DNA of 64,000 nucleotides from Leucobacter viscericola (GTDB lineage: Bacteria; Actinomycetota; Actinomycetes; Actinomycetales; Microbacteriaceae): NCBI RefSeq assembly GCF_011299575.1, contig NZ_CP049863.1:310001-374000 (forward strand), written 5' to 3'. The translations under genes were made by a program, and so were the position numbers. Below are positions 24,966 to 34,210 of this stretch, piece by piece (the first letter of the stretch is position 1; each line of letters begins with the position of its first letter). The notes beneath the pieces were generated by a model that did not search any database, was not told where the DNA came from, and saw only the letters and a list, made by a program, of their open reading frames with translations.

Positions 24966-27290
24966 TCAGTCCCGCATGTAGGCAGCCGCGAGGTGGCGTT
25001 CGACGTCAATGTAGGCGTCGTCAGCAACGTCGAAGGTTACCGAGTGCAGCTCACCGTGTGTGAACGGGAATCCCTCCGAGTAATCGGGCACAACGGCGTC
25101 GCCGCCGTCGTAGCCGATGCAGAGACCCTCACCGCAGAGGGTGAAGTGGCCGGTCTGCGTGCGGATCTCTGCTGATGCCACCTCTTGCTCATCAACATAG
25201 ATGCGAGCGGTGCCGTAGGACTCATGATGCTCCCCCATCCGCTCCTTCACAAACTCGACTCCGATGATGTGTCGGCCATCGGTCGGCACACCGTCGGCAA
25301 TCACGTACTGGATCGGCTTGATCCCGAGGAAGTTGTAGCCGTAGGTGAGCTTGCCGTCCTTCACGAACAGCGTGTGGCCACCGAATCGGGATCCGTGCGC
25401 CCAGAGCACCCCCTCGCTCGTTGGCGTGAGTTCAACATCAGTGAGCACCTTGAACGAGACACCGTGGGTGTTGGCCGCGAGGCGCTCCGGCACTTCAAGT
25501 GTGTTCGGATAGTAGGTGTATTGGCCGCTCGGCGGCACCGGCAGCTTGAACTCCATGTCCAGAATCCCCTGCAGACTGAGATCGCTCAGAGGTAGCACCT
25601 TGTACTTCAGCGCCTGCTCCATCCAGAGTGCCTTCAGCTCCTCAACCTTTTCGGGATGCTGCGCAGCGAGATCCGTGCTCTCGGAGCGATCGACGTCGGT
25701 GTGGAACAGCTGCCAGACGTCTTCCTCGTACCGGCCCTTGTCGAGCTGGGGTCCGTGCAGCGTCACGGCTTTCCAGCCCTCGTGCCAGATGGCGCGTGTA
25801 CCCAGCATCTCGTAGTACTGCGTCTCCTTCTGGGTGGGCCCGTCGGGTTCCGCGTCAAACGAATAGGCCATCGAAACACCAGCGAGTGGCGACTGCTCAT
25901 AGCCGTTCACCTTCTCAGGGAACTCAACACCGACCGCCTCCAACAGCGTCGGCACGATGTCGACCACGTGGTGATACTGGCTGCGAACCTCGCCCCGGGC
26001 CTTGATGCCCGCGGGCCAAGAGATCACGAGAGGATCGGCAACGCCGCCCTGGTAGGAGTAACGCTTGAACATGCGGAAGGGCGTCGAGAATGCCGCAGCC
26101 CACCCGGTTGGGTAGTGCCCGTAGGTATCGGGACCGCCCAGCTTGTCGAGCATCGCCAGGTTTTCTTCGAGATCATCCGGGAACACATTGAAGAACTTGT
26201 TCTCATTGACCGAGCCGTTGGGCGATCCCTCTGCCGAGGCGCCGTTGTCGGCCGCGTAGATAACGATGGTGTTGTCGAGCTGACCCGATTCTTCGAGGTA
26301 GTCGAGAATCCGTCCGACCTGATGATCGGTGTATTCGGAGTAGCCGGCGTACACCTCGGCCATGCGGCTGAAGAGCTTCTTCTGAGCGTCAGAGAGCGAA
26401 TCCCACGGCAGCACCGTGTCAGCCTCGGTGAACGTGCCCTCCGGCATCGGGTTGAGATCAGTAAGCTCGGTGTCGGCTGGCAAGATTCCGCGCTCGATCA
26501 TGCGAGGCAGCACCCACTCACGGTAGGCCTCGTAGCCGTCATCGAACTTGCCCTTGTACTTCGCGATCCATTCCTCTGGCGCGTGGTGAGGCGCGTGATT
26601 GGCACCCGGGCAGAAGAACGTGAACCAGGGCTTGTTCGGCTGCGACTGCTTTGAATCGCGAATAAACGAGATGGCCTTATCGGCAAGATCTTTGGAGAGG
26701 TGGTAGCCGTCCTCGGGCTGGTAGGGCTGTTCGGTGAAGTGGTTGTCCTCCGTCAGGTCGGGGTACCACTGGTTTGTTTCGCCGCCGAGGAAGCCGTAGA
26801 AGCGGTCAAAGCCACGAGCGAGCGGCCAGTTGCGTTTGGTCGCCCCCATGTCCCACTCGTCGACGGGCACGTTGTGGTTTTTGCCAAGCCAGAACGTGTT
26901 CCATCCTTTTTCTCGAAGCACCTCAGCAAGGAAGGCGTTCTCGAAGGGAATGTGCGAGTTGTAACCGGGAAAGCCCGAGGCGGCCTCCGAGATGGAGGCA
27001 TACCCGTTCTCGTGGTGATTGCGTCCGGTCAGCATGCACGACCTCGTGGGCGAGCACAGCGCGGTTGTGTGCCACTGCGTGTAGGTCAGGCCGTTCGCCG
27101 CGAGTCGATCGAGCGTCGGCATATTGATGCCGCCGCCGTACGTCGACCAGGCCGCGAGCCCCGTATCGTCGTAGAGCACGATGAGAATATTCGGTGCTCC
27201 CTCGGGCGCCTTGTCGGCGACAAAGGGGGTCCAATCCGGTACGGAGTCTCGGACGTCTAGGTTGATGACGCCGTTAAATTTCTTATCCAT
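24966..27290 (-). CDS. Large type I arylsulfatase
   Basis: The 774-residue sulfatase has the metal-binding start NILIVLYDDTG (Asp41, Asp42), the activation motif Cys79-S-P-T-R with SCMLTGR after it, a FYGFLGGETNQWYP region typical of large AtsA-like arylsulfatases, AADNGASAEGS, and a C-terminal beta-rich domain of about 170 residues. No signal peptide is visible, so the enzyme should be cytoplasmic and sulfate esters would need import. Cys79 should become formylglycine through the nearby FGE. It hydrolyses sulfate esters to release sulfate; the natural substrate is unknown. Confidence 0.92.
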   Translation of the reverse strand: MDKKFNGVINLDVRDSVPDWTPFVADKAPEGAPNILIVLYDDTGLAAWSTYGGGINMPTLDRLAANGLTYTQWHTTALCSPTRSCMLTGRNHHENGYASISEAASGFPGYNSHIPFENAFLAEVLREKGWNTFWLGKNHNVPVDEWDMGATKRNWPLARGFDRFYGFLGGETNQWYPDLTEDNHFTEQPYQPEDGYHLSKDLADKAISFIRDSKQSQPNKPWFTFFCPGANHAPHHAPEEWIAKYKGKFDDGYEAYREWVLPRMIERGILPADTELTDLNPMPEGTFTEADTVLPWDSLSDAQKKLFSRMAEVYAGYSEYTDHQVGRILDYLEESGQLDNTIVIYAADNGASAEGSPNGSVNENKFFNVFPDDLEENLAMLDKLGGPDTYGHYPTGWAAAFSTPFRMFKRYSYQGGVADPLVISWPAGIKARGEVRSQYHHVVDIVPTLLEAVGVEFPEKVNGYEQSPLAGVSMAYSFDAEPDGPTQKETQYYEMLGTRAIWHEGWKAVTLHGPQLDKGRYEEDVWQLFHTDVDRSESTDLAAQHPEKVEELKALWMEQALKYKVLPLSDLSLQGILDMEFKLPVPPSGQYTYYPNTLEVPERLAANTHGVSFKVLTDVELTPTSEGVLWAHGSRFGGHTLFVKDGKLTYGYNFLGIKPIQYVIADGVPTDGRHIIGVEFVKERMGEHHESYGTARIYVDEQEVASAEIRTQTGHFTLCGEGLCIGYDGGDAVVPDYSEGFPFTHGELHSVTFDVADDAYIDVERHLAAAYMRD

Positions 27291-27320
27291 GGTTTACCCC
27301 TTTGCCGCCGCGACGATTGT

Positions 27321-27812
27321 TTACTTGCTACCGAGATCGTGTGCGAGTTCTTTTTCGTCAGCCTCTGAGAGTGAGGTCTGCACGATCGTGCCGTTGAAGG
27401 GTGCGAGCGCATCCGCGAACTTGTCCTCGGTCAGCTTCACCGCGTAGAGCACAACTGCCGACCGCCCCTCAGCAACGGCATCCTTCACGCGGCTTCTGAA
27501 CTCGCTGTTCAGCCCGGTCTTGTCGAGCCCTGCGAAGAGGCCACCCAAGACACCACCAAACACGAGACCCAGGAAGGGCACAAAGAACAGGATCCCGATG
27601 AGTGTTCCGAAGAGTGCTCCACCCGCGGCGCCCACCCCGATGTTGCCGACGGCACCCGGACTCTCAACGTGTGTCTTGCCGTTCTCGTCGACCTTTACGA
27701 GGGCGAGACCCGCGAGCTCCACGACGAGGTCGTCCTGGAGTCCCTGAATGCGCTCGTAAGCGCCCTCGGCTTCGGATTCGGAATCAAACGAGAAAACGAT
27801 GAGATCAGACAT
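27321..27812 (-). CDS. DUF1269 membrane protein with glycine zipper
   Basis: The 163-residue protein fits DUF1269. It has a ferredoxin-like N-terminal part, a Gly-rich hydrophobic hairpin at about residues 58-95 (AAGGALFGTLIGIL and FGGVLGGLFAG), and a C-terminal soluble part. Such proteins sit in or on the membrane and their role is unknown. It lies between the second SulP gene and the sulfatase, same strand, and may belong to the same transcript. AAAGGGA precedes the ATG. Confidence 0.8.
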   Translation of the reverse strand: MSDLIVFSFDSESEAEGAYERIQGLQDDLVVELAGLALVKVDENGKTHVESPGAVGNIGVGAAGGALFGTLIGILFFVPFLGLVFGGVLGGLFAGLDKTGLNSEFRSRVKDAVAEGRSAVVLYAVKLTEDKFADALAPFNGTIVQTSLSEADEKELAHDLGSK

Positions 27813-27911
27813 GGTGTTGAGTCCCTTTCACTTGCATCGATGAGCCGAGCATTCTTGAGAAGGCCCGGTATTCTCATCTTGCTGTCCGTCTCGTTTTGGC
27901 GCCTCACCCGC

Positions 27912-29564
27912 CTAGGGTGAGCTGGGTGTGAGGGTTCTGATTGCCTGCTCATTAGTGACAAAGGTGCTGGCGCCGTCGAATAGACCGAAGTCGCTGAACG
28001 CACTCGCTATTTCCGGGCGCACACGCGAGAGGTGCAGGGTGATCTTTGCGGTTGCTGCGATCGACTCGACCTCCCGCAGTGCCTTTGCTCCGGTGACATC
28101 AATATCGGTGATTGCCTCACAATCGAGGACAAGATGACGCAGGCCATTCGCCGAACCGGCCAAGATGAGACTTGTGAGCTGATCGCTCAGCACACCGGCA
28201 TTAGCAAAAAACACGGGAGCCGCGAACCGCACAACGGCGACGTTTGACCCGCCGTTCGAGGCTTCCGGAGTGAGCGGTGTCGCGGTGATCCCACCGGATT
28301 CAGCTTCGGTCAGCAGATCGATCCTGGGTGACGCGGCCCGCCGCGCGAGGTTTATCAGTGAGAGCACAAACGCGAGCATGATACCGATGATGGGCCCGAG
28401 CAGGAGGGTGCCGAGGAAGCAGATAACCGCAACCGCAAACTCGAACTTCCGTTCTCGCCACAGTGAAATGAGGTCCTTGATCCCGAGCAGAGGAAGAACC
28501 GCAACCGCAACAATCGCGCCGATGGCTGCTGACGGAATGTGCTCGAGCAGTGCTGTGCCAAACAGCACCAGTAGCAGCGTTCCGAGGGCCGCGACGATCG
28601 CCGGCAGCTGTGTGCGCGAACCCGCGTCGTCGAGCGCTGCGGTGCGGGAGGTTGAGGAACCGATCGTGAACCCACCACTTACACCGGCCGCGAAGTTGGC
28701 CGCACCAAACGCTGCGAGGTCTCGGTTCGGGCTCGTTGTGTAGCCGTGTTTCTGGCCGTAGCGCCGTGCAACAAGCAGTCCCTCGGCAACAGCTACTAGC
28801 GTGAGTGCGAAGGCGCTCGGGGTCACCTGCAGCCACTGCGTCGACGTGATCTGAGGCCACGTGATGGCGGGAGGGCCCGCTTCGACGGCGCCAAGTACCG
28901 CAACCCCGGCTGACTCCGCGTTTGTGAGCACAACCGCGACGGTACCGACGATAAGCACGATGAGCGCCCAGGGCACAAGCCGCGCCAAACGCCTGCCTCC
29001 AACGAGCACCATAATTGCCAGCACAGAGATGAGCAAGGACCAGCCGTTTGTCGTGCCGAGGCCTGCAAACAGCTCCCCCACTCGAGGAATGAACTCGTCG
29101 CCACTGTTTACGTGCACACCGAGCATCTTCGCAACCTGGCTGAGCAGAATGTCGAGAGCAAGTCCCCCGACAAACCCGACGAGGATCGGCTCGGAGAGAA
29201 AGTTGGCGAGAAAACCGAGTTTGAACACCGCACACAGGCCGAAGAGCACGGCTCCGATGATTGCCTGAGCCATCGCCAACTGAATGTAGTCCTTGTCGCC
29301 CGCGGTCGCGAGACCACCGAGTGACGCCGCCACAAGTGCCGCCGCTGCCGCATCTGGTGAGACGATGAGTTGCCGGGTTGAAGCGATGAGCGCAAACACA
29401 ATGCAGGGCAAAATGAGCGAGTAGAGCCCCGCGGTGGCGGGTAACCCTGCGATCTGGGCGTATCCGATGTTCAGTGGCACCGCTATCGCGAGCAGGGTGA
29501 CACCCGAAAGTGCCTCCTGCGCAACGTTGTTGCGGTGCAGTCCCGGTAACACTCGAAACTTCAT
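27912..29564 (-). CDS. SulP-family anion (sulfate) transporter with STAS domain (2)
   Basis: A second SulP protein of 550 residues with an AVPLNIGYAQIAGLPATAGLYS N-terminal segment, a multi-TM core and a C-terminal STAS domain (VLDCEAITDIDVTGAKAL). It differs clearly in sequence from the first copy, so it is not a recent duplicate. A GGAAGGA site precedes the ATG at 29564. It follows the SfLAP gene by 35 bp. Anion identity is inferred from family only; its sulfatase neighbourhood favours sulfate. Confidence 0.87.
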   Translation of the reverse strand: MKFRVLPGLHRNNVAQEALSGVTLLAIAVPLNIGYAQIAGLPATAGLYSLILPCIVFALIASTRQLIVSPDAAAAALVAASLGGLATAGDKDYIQLAMAQAIIGAVLFGLCAVFKLGFLANFLSEPILVGFVGGLALDILLSQVAKMLGVHVNSGDEFIPRVGELFAGLGTTNGWSLLISVLAIMVLVGGRRLARLVPWALIVLIVGTVAVVLTNAESAGVAVLGAVEAGPPAITWPQITSTQWLQVTPSAFALTLVAVAEGLLVARRYGQKHGYTTSPNRDLAAFGAANFAAGVSGGFTIGSSTSRTAALDDAGSRTQLPAIVAALGTLLLVLFGTALLEHIPSAAIGAIVAVAVLPLLGIKDLISLWRERKFEFAVAVICFLGTLLLGPIIGIMLAFVLSLINLARRAASPRIDLLTEAESGGITATPLTPEASNGGSNVAVVRFAAPVFFANAGVLSDQLTSLILAGSANGLRHLVLDCEAITDIDVTGAKALREVESIAATAKITLHLSRVRPEIASAFSDFGLFDGASTFVTNEQAIRTLTPSSP

Positions 29565-29599
29565 GACTGGATCCTTCCGATCGGCTTGGTGACAGACCG

Positions 29600-30319
29600 C
29601 TATGCGAGCAGATCCTGAATTGCTTTCGACAGCTGCATGAAGCCGATGATGGCCAGCAGGATGCCGTTGAGGATGTTCGTGTTGCCTGCGATCCAGGTAC
29701 GTGCGCCCTGCAAGAAGCCGTCGGCGCCCTTCCCCTTAACCAGCACGATGATCACCGGGATCAGAATCGGAGATGCCGCGACAAGACCGAATATAAGTGA
29801 CGTCACGAGGGTGGGCCCAAAGTCGAGCTGCGCAAGGTGAATATCGAGGGTAGCGATGACCGCACACGAAAGATCGACCGGGTTCAACACAAAAATGCCG
29901 ATCCCGAGCAGGTATGACCGTCCGGGATTGAACTTGTCGACGGCCCGCAGCCATCCGGGCAGTTGAGGCGCAGCCTCGACAACGTCGGTGGGTGAGACGG
30001 CGGCCGCCATCTCACGAATCTGATGCCGGCCGCGAAGCCACATGTACACCGCCGACAAAACCAAAAACACACCGACAATAAGTCTCAACACACTGACCCA
30101 GGTTGCGGCAGGCCCACGATCGCCCGGTGTGAGTGAGGAGAAGATCCAGAAGCAGAGCAGCATGATGAGAACGATCGCTGTGATCCACCCCAGCAAAAAT
30201 GCGATGCCGTTGCGCCTGGCGTTTTGGGAAACCAGCACCGCCACGAGAGCCATAATCGCGAGTGGACTCATGATAATTCCGAGCCCGAGCGGCAGCAGTG
30301 TGATCAAGAGTTCGCCCAT
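29600..30319 (-). CDS. SfLAP-family membrane protein (1)
   Basis: The 239-residue protein has about six TM segments and fits the SfLAP (sulfolipid-1-addressing protein, Sap/GAP) family, whose mycobacterial members help export glycolipids or sulfolipids. The ATG at 30319 after CGGGGAATC is preferred to 30352. The N-terminus LPLGLGIIMSPLAIMALVAVL is typical. It lies upstream of the second SulP gene on the same strand and is divergent from a paralogue with the same ribosome-binding context. Substrate unknown. Confidence 0.75.
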   Translation of the reverse strand: MGELLITLLPLGLGIIMSPLAIMALVAVLVSQNARRNGIAFLLGWITAIVLIMLLCFWIFSSLTPGDRGPAATWVSVLRLIVGVFLVLSAVYMWLRGRHQIREMAAAVSPTDVVEAAPQLPGWLRAVDKFNPGRSYLLGIGIFVLNPVDLSCAVIATLDIHLAQLDFGPTLVTSLIFGLVAASPILIPVIIVLVKGKGADGFLQGARTWIAGNTNILNGILLAIIGFMQLSKAIQDLLA

Positions 30320-30453
30320 GATTCCCCGATCCCTAGAGGTTGTTTGTCTCAATCTTCATTGCAGGCGAGGACTTCGTAATCACCCGCATCGGATGAAGCC
30401 GCGCTCACACAACACGGGCACACTTGAGCAAAACCATAAAAACAGGGGGAATC

Positions 30454-31125
30454 ATGACCGCAGTCATTGGAGAGCTACTGCCGTTCGCGCTCGGCATCAT
30501 GATCAGTCCGATCCCCATCATCGCCGCAATTTTGATGCTGCTCTCGCCGAAAGCGCGACGAACGAGTCTCGGCTTCCTCGCCGGTTGGGCGGTTGGGATC
30601 GCTGTCGCTACCGTGGTGTTTACGCTGTTGTCGGCTCTCATTCCAGAAGACGGTGCCTCTGACTCAAAGCCCATTGCTGGGACCATAACGATTATTCTTG
30701 GCGCGCTGCTGCTGTTCCTCTCGATTCACGAGTGGCGTTCGCGGCCGAGGCCCGGAGCAGAACCGGCGTTCCCCAAGTGGATGGCCGCTATCGACACGAT
30801 GACCGCACCGCGAGGCCTTGCCCTCGGTTTCGCACTCGCAGCGCTCAACCCGAAGAACCTGATCATGGCGGCCTCAGCTGGCTCCGTAATTGCTGCGGGA
30901 AAGATGAACACCGGGCAAACAATTACGGTCGTGATCTTGTTTGTTATCGTTGCGGCGGCTTCGGTTGGGATCCCGGTCATCGCATACTTTGTTGCCTCAG
31001 ACCGCCTATCGGCCGCCCTGGAGGGGATGCGTAAGTGGCTTCTCACCAACAACGCGGTGATTATGGCGGTGCTGTTGCTGGTGACCGGCGTCTCTCAAAT
31101 TGGAAAGGGAATCGGCAAGTTCTAG
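30454..31125 (+). CDS. SfLAP-family membrane protein (2)
   Basis: A 223-residue paralogue of the gene across the divergent gap, with matching topology (LLPFALGIMISPIPIIAAILM at the N-terminus and ALNPKNLIMAASAG in the middle). I start at the ATG at 30454 because GGGGGAATC lies just upstream; 30424 is less likely. A duplicated lipid-addressing or small-molecule exporter is a reasonable guess. It overlaps the longest possible form of the next gene, but that gene's better start is at 31208. Confidence 0.73.
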   Translation: MTAVIGELLPFALGIMISPIPIIAAILMLLSPKARRTSLGFLAGWAVGIAVATVVFTLLSALIPEDGASDSKPIAGTITIILGALLLFLSIHEWRSRPRPGAEPAFPKWMAAIDTMTAPRGLALGFALAALNPKNLIMAASAGSVIAAGKMNTGQTITVVILFVIVAAASVGIPVIAYFVASDRLSAALEGMRKWLLTNNAVIMAVLLLVTGVSQIGKGIGKF

Positions 31126-31207
31126 ACACAACCCCCTTACATCCAATACACATTGTGCCCTAGGGTGTGGATCAGATTTCGCGATATGTGACTGGGGAGG
31201 GCACAGC

Positions 31208-33874
31208 GTGGAGAAGCACACAGTTTTTGAGGGGCGACATCCAGGAGTATTTGCGCTGCCGCAGCGGCCAAGAATAGTCATCGAACGCGGCCGCCTCGCG
31301 GAAACGGCCCTCCCGAATGAGCGCAACTCCCCCGTCGCCATGTGGGCACCGACTGGAACCGGCAAGACAACGCTGCTCAGTTTGTGGGCGCAGCTGGCCA
31401 ATGATGCCGGGCGAGGGCTCGTCTGCATCAACCTCGCCGAACTGCCTCGAAACTCGCCCCCTCTTGAATCGCTCGTCAACCACGCTGCCCACCGCGTTGA
31501 GCCCGGTATCGAACAGACAAGGATGCCTCGCGGGTGGTCGGTCTATGACATACGGCACCCACTGACGCTCATCATCGATGACGTTCACCTGCTGAACAAC
31601 CGGCGAGACCTCGAGTGGTTGATGGCGCTGGCGGCGGCAGGGCTGCCCGAGTTGCAACTTCGAGTCGCAGGCCGCTATTCACCATTCATGCCAACCATCG
31701 AGGGTGAGCAGTTCGAGGCGATTGAGCTGCGAGAATCCGATCTCGCGTTTACCGTCCAAGAAACCGCACAGTACCTGGAGCGGGTTGGGGTGCATTTGGC
31801 TCCCGCGGAACACACCCTGGTTGCCGAGCGCGCCGCCGGTTGGGCGATCGCGATCAGCCTCTTTGCGCATCTCGTACGATTGGTGCCGGATCGCGAGAGC
31901 TTTCTAGACGAGTTCGATCGCGACGAGCACGCCCTCGGTGATTTTTTGGTTTATCACCTGCTCGAACTTCTACCAGAAGATACGGCGGCCTTTCTGCTTG
32001 CGACTTCCGTCGCGCAGCAGCTGACCGTGCCGTTTGCGGTTCGGCTTTCCGGACGCCAAGACGCGGGCGAGATTTTGCATCGTTTGTTGTACCTCAATCT
32101 CGTGAGGGAACAGCACAGCGGTCAGCAACAGGTGTACAGCTACCACCCCCTGCTCCGAACGTACCTGGGGATGTATCTGCGCACGCACGATCACGCGGCA
32201 GCCCTGTCTGCCCATGCCGTCGCTCAGGAGTGGTACATCACCCATGATCAGCCGGTGCTTGCTGTCGAAGAAGCGCTGAAGACCGAACGTCCGAGCGCCG
32301 TGCGTGAGTTACTCGACACCGAGGGCTTCGGGCTCGTGTGCAGCGGAGACTCGTTTGTGGTCAACCGGGCGATTCAGTTTTTGCACGAGTCGCGATCCGA
32401 GTCGGCCACCACCCACATCCTTTCGGCCGTGCTGGCACTACCGTTTGATCCGTGTTCGACCACGGCAAGGCTTCACCTGGATAGAGCGCAGGTGACGCTC
32501 GATCGTGCCCCGCTGCCCATGCAGGTGGTTCACGCCGCCCTGCGGGTGATTGCCGCGAGGCCAAACGAGTCTCCCGACGCTGAACTCGCAAAACTCACCG
32601 AGGTGCTCGCTCTGTATTCAAGTGAGAGACTGAGCGCTCGCACCGATGAACGAGTGATTGTCGACACCGTCATGTTTGCCGATGTTGCCCGGGGGTGGGC
32701 GGCAAGGCTGGGCGGCTCGTGGCAAACGGGCAGCGACGCGCTCCAAGAGGCCGCGGCCCGGGCCGAGGACGCGGATCGCCCATGGCTCGCGCTCCTCGCT
32801 CACTCGCTCCACGCGAAGTGTGAACTTGAGATGGGCCACTGGTACGAACTCAGCGCCGTGCAGGATCGGATCTCATCAATTCTGCCGAGTTCTTCCGTTG
32901 CGGCTCCGGCCGCGGTTCGCTCAGAAATCACCCTCAACTCAAACACCGGCGACACGGCGCTGGTGCGCTCTGAGCGACTGAACTGGGCAGTCACGCGCTA
33001 CCTGCGCTGTGAGAGCTTGAGCCTGAGCCAGGTTGAAGATCTTCGCTCGCGCGGCGGCACGGGTGAAGGTTTCCAGGTTGACACTCCCGCCGAGTTTCTG
33101 CGCGCGCTCCTGAGCCTGGAAGCGGAGGCGAATCAGCGGGAGGCTTTCGATGAGCTTGACGAACTGATTCGAACGAGCGGCCGCGCTGTTCCACGGAGCC
33201 TCGCGCTCGCTTCCTATCGATACATCGATCGGTGCCTACATCTCAGGGGGCTTGCCGAAGCGAAGGATGCTCTCGGGATCATTGTGGATGCGCTCGGACC
33301 CGATTCGCTCGAGGCACAGGTCGTGACGACCAAGCTGTCGGAGGGAAACTCACGGCAGCGCGAACTCGAAACAGAACTTGAACACAGGCTCACGCACGAT
33401 CGGCATTCCAGAGCGCTCGGAACCTCCATTTATGGCTGGCTGCTGTTGGCTAGCTGGGCAGACAGCTCGGGCCGCAGCTCGCTCGCAGACGCGCGCATCA
33501 CCCGCGCACTCGGAGAATCACGTCCGCTTCGCTGCCGTCTCCCCTTCATTGCCAACGAGGGCCAGGGTGCCAAGTTGCTTGCGGACCGCGCTGGTCGCTT
33601 TGGTGCGGTCGAACCATATGTTGACTCGATCCTGGTTCTCCACGAGCAGCGGCACGGCGCCACCGGCCTCGGTGGCGGAATAGGGGTGCTCACTCATAAG
33701 GAGCACGAGGTGCTTCGTGAGCTGCCAAAGCACCAGAGCATCTCGATGATCGCGAGTAACCAGCAGCTGAGCCCCAACACTATCAAGTCACACCTGCGGT
33801 CCATCTACCAAAAACTCGGGGTCACTGGTCGTGCTGAAGCGGTAGCGGCGGCGAGTAGCCATGGACTCCTTTAG
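31208..33874 (+). CDS. MalT-like LuxR-family transcriptional regulator (LAL type)
   Basis: The 888-residue protein has an N-terminal P-loop ATPase of the STAND type (Walker A APTGTGKTT near residue 47, DDVHLL as Walker B), a long helical repeat region, and a C-terminal LuxR helix-turn-helix (LTHKEHEVLRELPKHQS...NTIKSHLRSIYQKLGV). The GTG at 31208 follows GGGGAGGG; an earlier start at 31100 would overlap the SfLAP gene. LAL regulators activate transcription on sensing an unknown ligand. Target genes could include the adjacent SfLAP/SulP genes, but this is only positional. Confidence 0.88.
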   Translation: MEKHTVFEGRHPGVFALPQRPRIVIERGRLAETALPNERNSPVAMWAPTGTGKTTLLSLWAQLANDAGRGLVCINLAELPRNSPPLESLVNHAAHRVEPGIEQTRMPRGWSVYDIRHPLTLIIDDVHLLNNRRDLEWLMALAAAGLPELQLRVAGRYSPFMPTIEGEQFEAIELRESDLAFTVQETAQYLERVGVHLAPAEHTLVAERAAGWAIAISLFAHLVRLVPDRESFLDEFDRDEHALGDFLVYHLLELLPEDTAAFLLATSVAQQLTVPFAVRLSGRQDAGEILHRLLYLNLVREQHSGQQQVYSYHPLLRTYLGMYLRTHDHAAALSAHAVAQEWYITHDQPVLAVEEALKTERPSAVRELLDTEGFGLVCSGDSFVVNRAIQFLHESRSESATTHILSAVLALPFDPCSTTARLHLDRAQVTLDRAPLPMQVVHAALRVIAARPNESPDAELAKLTEVLALYSSERLSARTDERVIVDTVMFADVARGWAARLGGSWQTGSDALQEAAARAEDADRPWLALLAHSLHAKCELEMGHWYELSAVQDRISSILPSSSVAAPAAVRSEITLNSNTGDTALVRSERLNWAVTRYLRCESLSLSQVEDLRSRGGTGEGFQVDTPAEFLRALLSLEAEANQREAFDELDELIRTSGRAVPRSLALASYRYIDRCLHLRGLAEAKDALGIIVDALGPDSLEAQVVTTKLSEGNSRQRELETELEHRLTHDRHSRALGTSIYGWLLLASWADSSGRSSLADARITRALGESRPLRCRLPFIANEGQGAKLLADRAGRFGAVEPYVDSILVLHEQRHGATGLGGGIGVLTHKEHEVLRELPKHQSISMIASNQQLSPNTIKSHLRSIYQKLGVTGRAEAVAAASSHGLL

Positions 33875-33903
33875 TATTTCTGCCACCCCTCGCCCGTTCT
33901 GGG

Positions 33904-33933
33904 GGATGCTTCCGCACCCACATGGCGGAATCC
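33904..33933 (+). terminator. Weak hairpin after the LuxR-type gene
   Basis: TTCCGC (33910-33915) and GCGGAA (33925-33930) pair, with a possible outer GGA/TCC extension across a bulge. No T-run follows. It could be a weak terminator or a processing site. Confidence 0.25.
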
Positions 33934-33967
33934 TTAGTGCTATAGGACGACAGAACCGAGGTCGATC

Positions 33968-34171
33968 GTGGCACACGTGTATGAATTCAGGATCCTGTGT
34001 GATCCCTCTCCTGCAATCAGGGCGGCTTTCCCTGAGCTCTCGCTTGTACAAATTGCGAGCGGCACCTCACTGCTCCGCGGACCGGTTCGGGATCAGGCCG
34101 AACTCCATGAACTGCTTGCACGGCTCGCCTCACTTGGAATAACCGTCATAGAAATGCGTTCGAACGGCTAG
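33968..34171 (+). CDS. Small conserved actinobacterial hypothetical protein
   Basis: This 67-residue protein starts at GTG 33968 behind GAGG. Its pattern (AHVYEFRILCDPSP, then FPELSLVQ, GPVRDQAELHELLARLASLG and a short end) matches a family of small actinomycete proteins of unknown function that I recall with the same layout. It is monocistronic or co-transcribed with the downstream channel gene, which starts 39 bp later. No function can be given. Confidence 0.6.
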   Translation: MAHVYEFRILCDPSPAIRAAFPELSLVQIASGTSLLRGPVRDQAELHELLARLASLGITVIEMRSNG

Positions 34172-34210
34172 TGGCAGTTTTACTAGTCACAACACCCCGA
34201 GGAGGTCGCC

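Noticed and set aside
27903..27921. CTCACCC/GGGTGAG hairpin at the end of the second SulP gene
   Set aside because: The stop codon lies in its loop, the stem is only 7 bp and there is no T-run on the relevant strand. It is probably incidental.
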